DNA of 64,000 bases from Pisolithus tinctorius (taxonomy: Eukaryota > Basidiomycota > Agaricomycetes > Boletales > Pisolithaceae), in contig JANFAH010000006.1 in the NCBI GenBank assembly GCA_024663395.1, positions 1,550,001 through 1,614,000 on the forward strand, read 5' to 3'. The translations under genes and the position numbers were made by a program. Shown piece by piece: positions 35,630 through 46,926 of this stretch. The notes beneath the pieces were generated by a model. It worked only from the letters and a program-made list of their open reading frames with translations. It made no database searches and was not told the origin of the DNA. Position 1 is the stretch's first letter; every line of letters begins with the position of its first letter.

Positions 35630-36505
35630 TTACGTAGTATTATGCTCTCCCCATTTCAGCACTACCCATACGACCCACCGACGCCTCTCCCGTTCATCCT
35701 CATCTTCTGCTCTTGCTACATCCCATGACCTGAAAGTTTGCGCTGCTGTAACTTGCCTCTCCGACAGACTCTCAACCACTAAGCCACATCCATCTATCTC
35801 TATTGACCTCAGAAACGCTTGGATCGTGTACCTTCCCGTGTGCAATCCCGCTACTAGGTAGACACGCGAATCCGGAGAGCGCTTCAGGGACATGACTAGA
35901 CTCTGGATGAATTGCTTGTGGAGCGCGGGATTCCACAGCGTGTCTGCAGCGACAATCACATCAAACAGAACTTCATCGTTCCCGGGAGTCTCCTGGCATT
36001 CATGGGCGTCGACGAGGGCGGAAATGTCCGTACCCCAATCATATGGGACAGCACGAGCGATACCCGAAACGTTGTTTCGTAAAATATTCTCGGACAAGGT
36101 CCGAATCAAGTGCTCGTCAGGATAATCGCTGACCGTGACACGAACATTTTGATATACACTCGCGATGAGGATAGACGGGAGGCCTGCACCGGCACCAAGC
36201 TCGAGAACGCGAATAATCCCCTGATCTCGAAATCGGTGCAACTCCAAATCCTCGAGGTGGTCTGCCAAGTAGATGGCAGCGACCCAGATGGATGATGCGT
36301 GAAGGTCCCATTTGGAAGGTTGGGGGTCAGGGGTTTCCAACTCTATGACCCTCGCTGGATTCTGATCCGGAAGCAAGGCAGGTTTAACAGTGTATGTGAA
36401 TATTGAGCCAGGAGTGGAGTGTGTGATTGGAGTTAAGTCATAGAGGGTCTGAAGGGAGCTAGACAGGATATCCTCTGGGTCATCTTGGCTCTTCGAAACC
36501 GGCAT
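35630..36505 (-). CDS. EFM7: EFM7-like protein N-terminal and lysine methyltransferase
   Basis: SAM-dependent methyltransferase of the METTL/EFM7 family; yeast Efm7 modifies the N-terminus and Lys3 of translation elongation factor 1A. Single exon, 291 aa. Motif I is VLELGAGAGLPS, followed by VTVSDYPDEHLI, which is the family-specific acidic loop. VIVAADTLWNPALHKQFIQS is the post-II region. The N-terminal PEDILSSSLQTLYD matches the EFM7 start. The neighbour 35485-35629 is a short tail-to-tail gap with the F-box gene. Substrate assignment is by homology only. Confidence 0.82.
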   Translation of the reverse strand: MPVSKSQDDPEDILSSSLQTLYDLTPITHSTPGSIFTYTVKPALLPDQNPARVIELETPDPQPSKWDLHASSIWVAAIYLADHLEDLELHRFRDQGIIRVLELGAGAGLPSILIASVYQNVRVTVSDYPDEHLIRTLSENILRNNVSGIARAVPYDWGTDISALVDAHECQETPGNDEVLFDVIVAADTLWNPALHKQFIQSLVMSLKRSPDSRVYLVAGLHTGRYTIQAFLRSIEIDGCGLVVESLSERQVTAAQTFRSWDVARAEDEDERERRRWVVWVVLKWGEHNTT

Positions 36506-36690
36506 GCGGTGCCGATGACCTTGTCAAACCAATACTAACTGATATTCATCAATGGCTCGATTGAGGGTGAAGATGAGAGCTGATCTCCTTATCCAGAAAT
36601 GGACAACAACCCCTGTTCGGGGCTCGGGCGTAACAGCCGGAACGATAACTTGGCTTGCTATACCACCCTAGGGCAGCCTAGGGACAAAAT

Positions 36691-37970
36691 TCATGGGCGA
36701 AATACACAAAGTCTACCGTCCCACCCACAGCTCGCTACCAAGCCTTCGTCAAATAACGACCAGCTGCATCCCGCCACAAACTCCGTATGGGAGTCATGAA
36801 TATTCAAGAGATGCGTTCCCCCAGGCTGTGGATTCATCGACCAGCTAAAATGATAATCGTGAGGCAGAAATGTCATGAGGATGTAACCAAGCGCACATTC
36901 TACATGTCATATCATAGCTCGCTGTAGCCAGCACATCCGCCCTATGAGGACTCCACTGTACTTTCCGAATAGCATATTCATGTCCGGGTACCTGGTGTTC
37001 GCACAATCCACCAACAGCCTCGCTTGACGGCGGAGCGTTGACCACCATTCGACAATCCCACGACTTGATCAACTTATCCACTCCACCACTAGCAATGAGG
37101 AATGGTCGGTATTTGTTCCAGTCCAAAGAGAGAAGCTCAGTCACTGAAGCTGGAATGGTCAATACTGCGGCGGACACAGGATTGGTGAAAGCATTCGAGG
37201 ATGGGCCGGAAGCGTAGGCAGGGTTCCGCAAGTCAAATATCTTTATTGTGCCATCGGTGGAGCAAGTTGCAAGCAAATCAGAATGGTGCGGAGAGAAGAG
37301 GGCTTGATATACACATGATAGGTGTGCCTGAAGTGTTGTCACCGACCGAGGCCGGTCAGGAGTCCACTTTGAATGCTGAATCAACGAACGGAGTACACTT
37401 CAGAGTTTCTGCACCTACTCACGAGTTTCACGCTACCATCCCACGAGGACGATAGAAACGTGTCCTTCCTAATGTTGGACCAATCCACGGAGAATACCTC
37501 CCGGGTATGCTCGTGCCACGATCGGATGGGAAAATCCTAGGGTCCCTTGTCATTCTGCGAGTTGGCATTAAGGCTTCTATATGGGTTATGGTACTGACAT
37601 TCAGCGTAATATCCCACATCTTAATAGAACCGTCTCCTGAACATCCCACCAACTGGTTTTCGTGGGTCTCTGACCAGGCAACGTCATAAAGGGCGTCCTG
37701 GGTCTCGAAACTACGTCGCGTCGGCAGTTGTAGTGAGCGAAGTGGATAACCATGCCTGTGAACCACTTACAACTTATCAACCTTCACTCCATAAGTTCCC
37801 CTTGGGCCTGGAACGAGTGAGACTGTGTGAAGCCTTCCATTACCCACCAGCCCAAAATTTGCTGCCGAAGCTACGGCCAACCGGTGATTGTGAAATGGCG
37901 ACCAAGCAATTGAGTAGTGTGCAAATCCTGGCGTCTGTACCACGGTATTAGGTGCTTGTGATGTGTTCAT
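36691..37970 (-). CDS. PEX7: Peroxin 7, PTS2 import receptor
   Basis: WD40 receptor that carries PTS2 proteins to peroxisomes. Exons: 37970-37771, 37710-37599, 37536-37423, 37366-36897 and 36844-36691 (349 aa). The family signatures are in order: [90 protein letters not shown], and the end [16 protein letters not shown]. Intron phases join blades exactly. It is divergent from the sirtuin gene with 178 bp between start codons. Confidence 0.93.
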
Positions 37971-38148
37971 CGCCTTGTAGTAACTTTGTAAGATCTGGTT
38001 GATGACCTTGAGATACGTAAGTGCTGGTACTGTTAAGCGTGGATTCGTGTGATTAGCACCGGGCCGGCTAAGTATCACTTCCGTTCCGCTCGCTTACTTG
38101 TTCGCCGGGCTCAGCACCAGCGCTCATCGGCGTCATTTCAGGATTTGA
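37971..38148. promoter_or_regulatory. Bidirectional promoter: PEX7 / sirtuin
   Basis: 178 bp between divergent start codons. No distinct core element was recognised. Confidence 0.55.
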
Positions 38149-39740
38149 ATGCGAGTTTCAGTCCCTACCATCCCGCACGCCGTTACTACAGCATCCAGCA
38201 AGCCGATTTCACCGGCCGTAGCAGTAGAACGGATTGTAGACTTCCTTTCGTCGGGTAGTGTCACACTGCTGACCGGCGCGGGTGTGAGTGTGGACTCTGG
38301 TATCAGAGCTTATCGCGGTAAGGATGGCAGGTACATGAACCCGAACTACCAGTATGTCCCTTGACTAGTCCTGTTGTTTTATTTTCTAATATTCGGGTGG
38401 AAAGGCCAATTTTTGTTCGTTGAATACATCCTGGAACTCTCTAGGAACAGCTCTAACAAGAATTCTAGTACCATGAACTAGTCGATAGGAGCCCTAAAGG
38501 CCATATGTTCAGGCACGCAAGCCCTTGCTTGTGTTTCCCCATGCCTGACCAGGTTTCCAATTATTCTGTAGGCAACGTTATTGGTAAGACACGGGTCAGT
38601 AGAGAAGAAGCTGCCCACGAGTTAAGTCTGCGTCAGGCTCCGTTCATACCTTGGCTATCCACCGGTCCGCGATGCATTGCCCAATACCACCCACTGTGCA
38701 CTCGCAGCCCTACAGTATACTTCTCACATTTCCCGTTTAATCACCCAGAACGTGGACGGTCTGCACAGAAAGGCCATTGCCCATGTTTGGCATGACAACC
38801 TTATAAATGAACGAATGCTAGAGCTTCATGGAAGCCTACACGTATGTTGTTACCCCTCGCAATGATCCCACGTACACACTGACCGAGACAGCGGGTCCAT
38901 TGCAACCACGGCCACGTCGTAGACCGAAATACCTTTCAAGACTGGATCTCAGCCCACAATCCTTATTGGAAAGACTACGTTACTGGGTTAGAAGCAACTG
39001 GAATGAAGCCCAGGACCAATCCAGATGGAGACGTACGCTCTGACTTAACGTTTGTTTACCTTCTGGTGACCGGCGGTTGTATGGTAGGTCGAGTTGGAGG
39101 GAGTATCATACGACGATTTTGTCATCCCAGAATGTCCTCAGTGTGTGTTGGAGGGCCGTCACAATACGAACGTGAGCCTGTTTGGTAGAATCATGTTGTT
39201 CCCAATTGAACCACCCCCAGCAAAAACCGACAGTCATTTTCTTTGGCGAATCAATCCCAACGATCGTCAGAAATCGATCGTGAGGTCTTCGACATAGGTT
39301 TTTTTCTTTCTACGTTTTCTCAACTCCGCACAGATTCCACGATGTTGAAAGGTCGGATAGGCTTTTCGTAGTAGGAACCACGCTAGCAACGTTTTCTGCT
39401 TTCAGGTAATCAATTTTAATGTCGTCGCTTCACTTTTGACTCCCTTGTATTTTCGTGAATTGTCAGGTTGGTACAGCACGCGGTCAAACTGGGAAAACCG
39501 GTCTTACTCCTGAACATGGGCGCTACGCGTGGGGATGGTCTGCCGGGTGTGGAGAAGATCGAGATCCCTGCTTCATATGTAATACGGGACGTTGCCAGGA
39601 CTATCCTGTAAGTGTCTTACGACGGACAAGCACTTCGCAGATTTGACCCATTTACTCAAAGGGGGACCAGAGCTACTGCTGACCCAGTTATCGTTGATCT
39701 TCTAAACAAAGGCATTTACGATCCGCCATCAGATAGGTAG
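38149..39740 (+). CDS. Sirtuin, SIRT4-like NAD-dependent deacylase
   Basis: Exons: 38149-38351, 38405-38414, 38469-38512, 38572-38583, 38637-38841, 38892-39032, 39088-39171, 39221-39279, 39334-39405, 39467-39607 and 39641-39740 (356 aa). NAD-binding TGAGVSVDSGIRAYRG, then catalytic-core QNVDGLHRKA and ELHGSLH, then IFFGESIP and LFVVGTTLATFSAF, place it in the class II (SIRT4) group. Exons of 10 and 12 bp are required to read PIFYHELVDRSPKGHMFR and RQRYWLRSYLGYP, and one intron uses a GC donor at 38513. The last intron would be only 33 bp; if it is retained the protein stops at 39611. Of the usual zinc ligands, CPQC is present, but the first pair reads CNHGH. Mitochondrial location is likely for the class but no clear presequence was seen. 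Confidence 0.82.
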
Positions 39741-40032
39741 TACTAACTCGAAAACGTTACATTGTAGAGTGAACAGCTGCTAGTTGGAGCGCAAGAGTCC
39801 TAGGTTGTATATAGATTATAGCCCGTCTCCGGGCGAATATAAAATCGTCATCCTGGTATATACAGGAACGTGATACGGTTATTCTTATGCAAGACTAGAG
39901 TGAGATGACTACGAGCCGATGCTTTTATGTAAAGATAGACGAAAGGACGAGATAGCGCTGTTAGAAGTGTGGTAGTGTATGAAAGCGAAAACAGGTGGGT
40001 GGGACGCCGTCCCTAGGCGAAAAGAATTGCGG

Positions 40033-40924
40033 TCACGTGGGTAGTGAGGGATTGTCTTGGTCAGGCTTTCCCGGATGGAGGGATAGCGTGGAAGTCGGGG
40101 AACGCTCTGGGTGAGAGTTGGAAGGTGTATCGTCGAATTCGACATCGACATCGTCCTGCTCACCACCAACAGGCATGAGGTTGGTATCGGTCAGCCATTT
40201 TGGATATCGCAACTCCGACCAGTTCCACGACTGCCATCGTTCTGTGACGGGGAAAGTCTTCGGTAAAGGATGTTGAGACCTGTCAAGATACTCCACTAGT
40301 GCAGAGTCTAATTCACGTACAGCAGAATGTGTTGGAATGTTGATGTCATCATGGGGAGAGGGAGATTTTAGCTTGAAGACATCAGATGTATTTGTTGCGC
40401 GTTCATCTTGGGGCGTCAGAGGAGGTGGAGTTACATTGTCACCGTCTGTATTTGAAGATGACGGCGAGGACTTTTTGGTGGCGGGGGGCGTCTGGACGAG
40501 GGCACAAGTCGGGTGGTGACGTGTTAGCGTATCGTCTATAACGAATGTGAAAAGAGTTGTGGGGGCTGCTCACTGTTTCCTTTGGGGTATGGCGCTGGGC
40601 CTGACCAACAGGTTTCCGGAGACATCGTTCGCGATGTTTTGTCCAGTGGAATGGATCGTAGGAACTCTTGGGTGACAACTTGATGCGGTTGCCACATCGC
40701 TTGCAAGTTACGAAGAGGGGTCCGTGAACCTCCGCCATAGGGTCATCTCGCAACTTCTTCTCTCTTGCGAGTTCCGCGGCGGTCCTGGTTGGTCTGGGAG
40801 AATCCCCCCCACTGGAGTCTGGGTGAGGGGATATGACGACAGGACAAAGTGAGCCACTGACCTTGCTGCGAGACCCTTGACGGCTGAGCCTTTCTTTGGC
40901 GAACCCCTGCATTGGGCGTGTCAT
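40033..40924 (-). CDS. C2HC zinc-finger protein, uncharacterised family (copy B)
   Basis: Exons 40924-40574 and 40491-40033 give 269 aa from the ATG at 40924. It has one finger, CKRCGNRIKLSPKSSYDPFH followed by WTKHRERC: C-x2-C-x19-H-x3-C with a Trp three residues before the His. Downstream is a Ser/Thr/Pro linker and a tail with NWSELRYPKWLTD. The frame stays open upstream to 41152, and a CxxC-containing stretch near 41175-41215 suggests missing 5' exons; the N-terminus is unresolved. It lies directly downstream of a paralogue on the same strand (41474-43097). Function unknown; nucleic-acid or protein binding is possible. Confidence 0.55.
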
Positions 40925-41473
40925 GAGCAGGGTGGGGAGCCGACTGCCTGCGAAAGCAACATACATAGTTATACGGGCTGATGAGGACGCTTCTGCACGA
41001 ATAGATTGATGAAGGAGCGGGCAGAGGTGTTGAGAGGGTTTCACTCGGAGTGTGTGAAGGGAAGGTGACGTTTCGATATGGTCCGAATGTAGGAGGGGAT
41101 GAGGGGGGAACCTGTGGGGCACTCCGCGATGGCCAAAAAATACAACACTCAAGACTATCTACGTGTTTCGTGTTCCCCCCCGCAGGTCTCGCAAGCCAGG
41201 ATATTTGTACGGCGCAGAGCCACGGATTGAAAAGCCAAGAGAAGGAAAGGGACTGGCCAAAGCCCTCGGAATTTCCCGACGGACCCTGCACGCCGGCGTC
41301 GCACAATACTAGTATTGGGGCGTGTTCAGAGCCGGGAGTGGGGTGGGGTAGGGGACAGATGCACTCGTGCAGCCAGAGAAGTACAGCATCGATACTACCC
41401 AACGATACCAAGTGTCATGGACCGCGTACTTAATCGCTCCAATTGTACTTATATGTATGTACGCTTCCGGCTG

Positions 41474-43097
41474 TTACGTAGGAGTTCCCAAGCCTTCCCG
41501 GAAGCCACGGATAAACGCCTTTAGCGGCTGCATGAACCATCCCCACGGGCCAGGGGGCTCCCTCTCTGGTGGTTTATAGTCTTCCGTCCTCGGACGATTC
41601 GAGGGTCGGCTGTCCTCGACGACTTCCCTCCCCCCCTCTTCGCGTGCACGCTTGTCTCCAGTCTTCGCTGTCGGGCCGTCGATGATTGGCACCGCGTCAG
41701 TCAAGGGGCTTCGAGGAAATATCAGACTTCGTGATGAGGTTCTGCTTATGGGCGTTGGGGTAGTGACGTTGCCTGGTGTAGGCGGCGGGAATGATAGACG
41801 CGATGAAAGAGCCTTGGAAGCCGTCGTCGGCGCAGCTGGGGTCACGCTGTAAAAGCCCGTTAAGCCATGTCCTCTTTTTGGGAAGAATAAAAACACTGAC
41901 GGGATACATGTCTTCTTGTGCTCGTTCCATTTCGTGTGGTCATAGTCCACTTCTCCCCCCAGCATCACCGTGTCCTTACAACATGCACAACAAACACTCC
42001 TCGTGGTAACTGCCTTCACTTGTGGGTCGTTCAACAACGCAATCTTTCTCTCTGTAGTAGCTACTCTGCCTTGGGGACTGAATGTCTCCTTAGACGCAGA
42101 TGGTCGGAGAGACCTAGGAACGTACGTAGAACCCGTGCAATGTTGCTGGTGACTTTGCCAATTGGTCAGGACATACGGTTGGTGAGGAGACAACTTAATC
42201 CATTTCTGGCATGCTCGACAGAACACTTCGTGAGGCTTTATCTCCTGTGCACGAAAGTCGGCTTGCAATACGGCCAACCTCGACGATTCGGTTTTGCTGG
42301 GAGGCTTGTCTTCCGGCGTTAATGAAGGTTCAGTTTTTCCTGGGGACATTGCCACACTCAGGTGAAGCGATATAAGCGCGGGTTCGTCTTCCTTTACTTC
42401 AGTCACATCCTCTGTTGAGGTTGGCTTGGTCCTGGAAGCTCACGTTAGAATGGCGAGAGGACTATTTGATACATTGATAAAACGAACTCTTTCGCGGCTG
42501 GTGGCTTGGGATCACATTTCGCTCGATGTCTCTCCCACGGCCGCACGATATATGTTCGTCCCTTTCCGAGATTTATCCAGCTGTCACATCGCGTGCAGAA
42601 TGCACGATGTGGTTCCAATTCGCCGCATTCGGGCTGTTTCTTGAAATATTCGATCCGCTCCGGTTCACTTCTATATATTCGAGTCCCAGACGAAGACTCG
42701 GCGACAGACTCTGTCTCGTCAGCATCATCTGACGGACTCGTTGGCCGCCCTCTGAAAAGACCAAAAGGAGTGGTATCAGCCAAGATTCGAAAAGAACAAT
42801 CAGCCTACATGACTTGCCTCGATGAAGGTGGCTTAGTAGCCGAGCTCTCCTGTCGGTGCCGAACGGATGGTGACAATGACGTCCGGTGGTGTGTCGATGT
42901 ACTGGGGGGTTTAGAAGGGCTCCGACTCTCTTCGGAGTTTTGTCTTCGCGGCTTGGGAGATGGACCTGGTAAACTACACCGATGCGCAAATTCTACTGAG
43001 TGTGAGGCGTCCAAAATTCAGGAGAATCTACTCACTTCATGTCCACCGCCTTGGGTCCAGGACTTCCCTCTGGTACCTGAGTAGTGCGTGAGCCCAT
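41474..43097 (-). CDS. C2HC zinc-finger protein with three fingers, uncharacterised family (copy A)
   Basis: Exons 43097-43036, 42973-42809, 42751-42488 and 42431-41474 (482 aa). Three fingers share C-x2-C-x19/20-H-x3-C with Trp three before His: CTRCDSWINLGKGRTYIVRP + WERHRAKC, CRACQKWIKLSPHQPYVLTN + WQSHQQHC, and CCACCKDTVMLGGEVDYDHT + KWNEHKKTC. A Ser/Pro-rich linker follows, then a C-terminal aromatic segment, GPWGWFMQPLKAFIRGF. Between finger 3 and the linker, a 54 bp in-frame stretch has intron-like ends (GTCAGT to ACAG) and may be spliced out. An ATG at 43319, also in frame, is an alternative start. No known domain name was recognised. Confidence 0.62.
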
Positions 43098-43830
43098 TTC
43101 GCCACCACCAAAATCAACGACTGTGACGCGGAAACGCGCGTCTATTTGCGAGATAAGATTCACATACCTCTGAGACCACCTCGGAGGACGCGGGCGCGTG
43201 TGATGCCTCGCTAGGCGCATCTGACTCTTCTCCTGGAACTGCTCTAATCCACGAGCTCTATCATCAACACCAGTGGGTATTGAACAGCCGAACGTACTTG
43301 GTATAATCTTTTGCTGCATTCCTCTTCCTCTGTAGAGTCCGAACGGTTACAATTAAACTAAGGCTAACAATACGCGTCCAGATGCGCTTACCCTGCCCTT
43401 GGCTGAGTACTTGACCTTCACAGTCTTGTCACGACTGTTAATCGCAACATGTGTCAGCTGTCGCACTCCACACGCACTTGAAAAAATATGTACATACTGT
43501 TTTGCAGGTGAAACTGAATCGCTCATGGTAAAGAATGTATGGGAGTCAGTATTAACATTCGAAATCAGACAATATACCTGTCCTCGGACAATGCAGTCCC
43601 GACTAGTTAGCAGGCGCGCTTGTCTGATGGTTGTGAATACGCTATTGTCACTTGCTCAACGCGTCGCCAAACACGGACAAACTCAACGCGTCCCACACTA
43701 CTTACTTACGCGAAACGTACAATACCATTCGCAATACAGAATTACTCCGGGCGATGACGATAGTCATTAAATGCAGAACCACACAAGAACTACCTACTAT
43801 TATCCAATTTATTTCCCAGGGCAACGTTTG
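43098..43830. other. Intergenic between C2HC copy A and the Zn2Cys6 gene
   Basis: About 730 bp. The part to 43319 may be coding if the upstream ATG of copy A is used. No other coding signal. Confidence 0.4.
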
Positions 43831-45413
43831 TTACATGGAATCTGCCGTCGCAGACGACGGGTGGTAACGCTCAGACGAAATGTTTGCCTGAGGATGTGGA
43901 ATATCGATCTGGGGATCAATAACCGGGAAGTAGTTCGCACGTGAGAATCCTCCAGTACTAGATGATGACGATGAGTCGTGCCGTCCCTGACCTTGATGGT
44001 GGTGATCGGGCATGCTGGAACCTGGCAGATGTGGTACGCTTGACACATGGCATTGGCCCGCTCCATACATGTGAAACATCGGAGGACCATTCGTTGGTGA
44101 AGTGTGGGATGACGGTGATTGTGTCGGATGGGAATGATGATGAGAGGGGAAGGAGTGGTTCAACTCGGACGCTGTTGATGTAACGGTCAGACGCAACGTC
44201 TCCGTTTAGCCTAGCGAGATCAACCCACCGTTCCGTTCTGACGTACGCTCCGTAACGAGACGATGTGGACACTCTCCGTCGATGCCCTGTTGTACACATA
44301 TCACGCAAGCCCGATCAATGCACTGGTATCCCTTCTTGACACAGGTGGTACAGGGTCTTGAAAAGTGTTGTCAGCGGATTATCACAACGAACACACAGAC
44401 GTTCGCTGCTACCTGATACCCTCACAGCGGACCTTGTCGCGTCTGCATGCATTACTCAGAGCTTTGCACAGGACGCTTCAGACGATACGCCCTTACCTGC
44501 AATTCGTACAGGCCTAAACTCCTCTTAGGATTCTTTAAAAAAACGTGAACGTAATGTCCATGCTTACCGCCTTTACCCGAGTTCCGTGACCCCGACTTCT
44601 CCTCTGAACATTGACACACTCCTTTCCCTGTTCAACGCATTGTCGACATGGTCGCATCTCCTCACATTTGCGATTTTCTTGCCTGCAGCTCTCGCAACGA
44701 AGTTTGACCGATTTCGGTCCTCGGGCTACGTGTACACACTCTTCGCTTCTCGCAACGCATCGCGAGCACGGTCGCTGATCGTCACACTCACCAACGACGA
44801 TTTAGGAACAGTGAGAAGTTCAGAGAAGAAATAAACTAACCTTCTTGTTATCTCTTCTACAACTCAGACATGCTAATTTCGCTCGCTCACTTCTTAGTCT
44901 GTTCGAACGTAATACCAGGATGGGCGAGGCTGCTTCCGACCGTGCCAGAGGCACGGCTTGTTCTTCAGTACACTCAAGGTGCATGCTTCGGCACCTCAGA
45001 CAGGGTTTCCCCCCTTCGCACCGCACACGAGCACGCCGGCAACTCTCGCATCCGTCCGTGCATTGGTCGACGGTGTATCCTTTCTTTACACATGCCCCGC
45101 ACGGCCTGCGGTGACCCAACGGAGTCGGAAACGATTAAAACGAGATGACATGCCGTTGAAACGTTCCTCACTTTTCACCATCGCAACGAATCTTGTCTCG
45201 CCTAAGGCAGCCAAAGCCGATTTTCAGCTCAATGACACGATACCTCATAGATGAGAGATCGTTCACCTGCAACTCGTGCATGCCTAAAAACAGATCAAGT
45301 TAGCCGGTACTCGAGAGTTATTTAACAGTGCAAGATACCTTAGCAGTCCTTTTCGGCCATGTTGTTGTTACGACGTCGGAAACCGGGAGCGATGACGGCG
45401 GCTGGGAATCCAT
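43831..45413 (-). CDS. Protein with five tandem Zn2Cys6 binuclear clusters
   Basis: Exons: 45413-45339, 45283-45267, 45201-45172, 45105-44841, 44786-44568, 44513-44497, 44442-44413, 44356-44257 and 44199-43831 (373 aa). Each cluster fits C-x2-C-x6-C-x5-C-x2-C-x6-9-C: residues 27-56 (ACTSCRRDKIRCDGEKPCGA), 60-86 (CESCRRARVRCEGGKPCLRC), 120-146 (CLSCRRDNKKCDDQRPCSRC), 160-186 (CESCRQENRKCEEMRPCRQC) and 204-230 (CTNCRRDKVRCEGIRPCTTC). A half-cluster, CVICVQQGIDGEC, follows. The C-terminal 120 residues are Ser/His-rich and disordered. Typical fungal Zn2Cys6 regulators have one cluster plus a middle homology region, which is absent here. The last splice (44256-44200, GTTACG donor) is the least certain. 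A DNA-binding role is inferred from the clusters. Confidence 0.8.
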
Positions 45414-45670
45414 CAGAGATTTTACAGGGATGTGGTTAGGAGTCAAGGGATATCTCGCAGGTGGGAAATTTCACATCTGATTATCTGATGTCATGTTTTA
45501 TTACTGTAAATGCTACTACTCGTGTAGTCCTATTCATTCCCCATGAAGTCGAGGCCAGTACAACCCATGGATTAGATAGAGCCAAACCTGCGACTCATCT
45601 ATGTACATGTCCCCTGTAAAATGCTGACGGATATAATGATAAATACGGGTATAATAGTTGATATGGCCCT

Positions 45671-46926
45671 TCATTGGTAGACAGCAACGTAATTTATGAT
45701 CCATTTAGCGTCTGGGAGGAGACGATCACTTCATTAGAGCACCGAGTAACAAGAGGCTGATACTCACTAACAAAGTTGGTCGCGTTTGCGACCATGGCAG
45801 AGCAAGTGCCGGGGCAACCAGAACTGGAGTACGCGCCTCCCGCCCAATTGCCACAGATGGTGGTATCGATGACTAGAGAGTGCTGGTAAAAGTTGGCCGA
45901 AATATTACAGGTCTGAGAAGACCAGAAACCAGCAGGTACACCCCAATTAGAGGGATTGGGAGCACGGTTGGTGATATCCGAAGGGATCTCCGAGCGGGCA
46001 AAGTGCCACATGGACATACCAAGGGAAGTGTCCCACAAGAGGGCGAATACACCACCATTTGCATTGTTGAAACCATACCCGAAGGAACGAGTATCTGTGT
46101 CAGAGAACGCACAACCAGCATCCGCGGTTGGAGTACTGTAGCAATTTGTACCCAGGACATGACCGGTGTATGCCTCGGAGGTGCTCGTGTTGACAGCGGT
46201 ATCTATCGTGCAAGCAGAGCTAGTGCCGCTGTGCAACGTCATTTGATTGGTTGCCTGGTTGTTGACACCCTCCACGATATCAATCTCTCCAGCGTAAGGC
46301 CAGTTTGGTCCAACACTCTGTGCGCGAAAGAAAACAGACCTCAGACTCTGCATCTCAAAGGTCATAGTTGAATGGTACCCACCCAGAAGCTAGGCCAAGT
46401 ACCACAACCGACGGGCATGGCAGCAGCATCTAGTATGAAAAGACCGCTAGAGTAGCTCTTGTTCGACGTGATACGAACACTGAGGATCGCTTAGCCAAAC
46501 TCACAGGACTACAAGCGAAAGCAACGTACGAGGGGCGGTTACCACCTGCTGGAATGGAACTGGTGGAATCGACAGCAAGGACAGTCGAGTTGTCGCAGTC
46601 ATCTACGTAAGCAAGGCCTTTGGAGGTGGCATCCGACATGCTCTGGTATGCAACATTTCCACCGGTTGGGTCTGAACCGGTGAAGAAAGTCCACTCGCTG
46701 GAGGTAATAGTGAAGTGAGCATCACAAGGGCACGCACGACAAGTGCAAGGACGCACTTGAAGAAGTCTTCTGCCTGATAGAAATCCTGAACGGTGTAGGT
46801 TTTGTTGGTCGTGTACTGAGGTGTGCGTGCAAACAGGTGGTGACGGGATCTAGAGTACTTGTGTGCACCAGCCAGGGTGCCAAAGTGAACGGCGGCCACG
46901 ACAGCGGCGAAATAAAGAGCGTGCAT
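45671..46926 (-). CDS. Secreted GH16 endo-beta-glucanase (laminarinase/mixed-linkage type)
   Basis: Glycoside hydrolase family 16 enzyme predicted to cut beta-1,3(4)-glucans in cell walls. Exons: 46926-46757, 46697-46530, 46479-46383, 46317-45768 and 45711-45671 (341 aa). A signal peptide (MHALYFAAVVAAVHFGTLAG) opens the protein. The catalytic motif GEIDIVEGV holds the two GH16 glutamates, preceded by CGTWPSFWSVGPNWPYA. Many Cys and Asn-linked sites fit secretion. It ends with WIINYVAVYQ, typical of the basidiomycete subfamily. Substrate specificity cannot be set from sequence alone. Confidence 0.9.
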
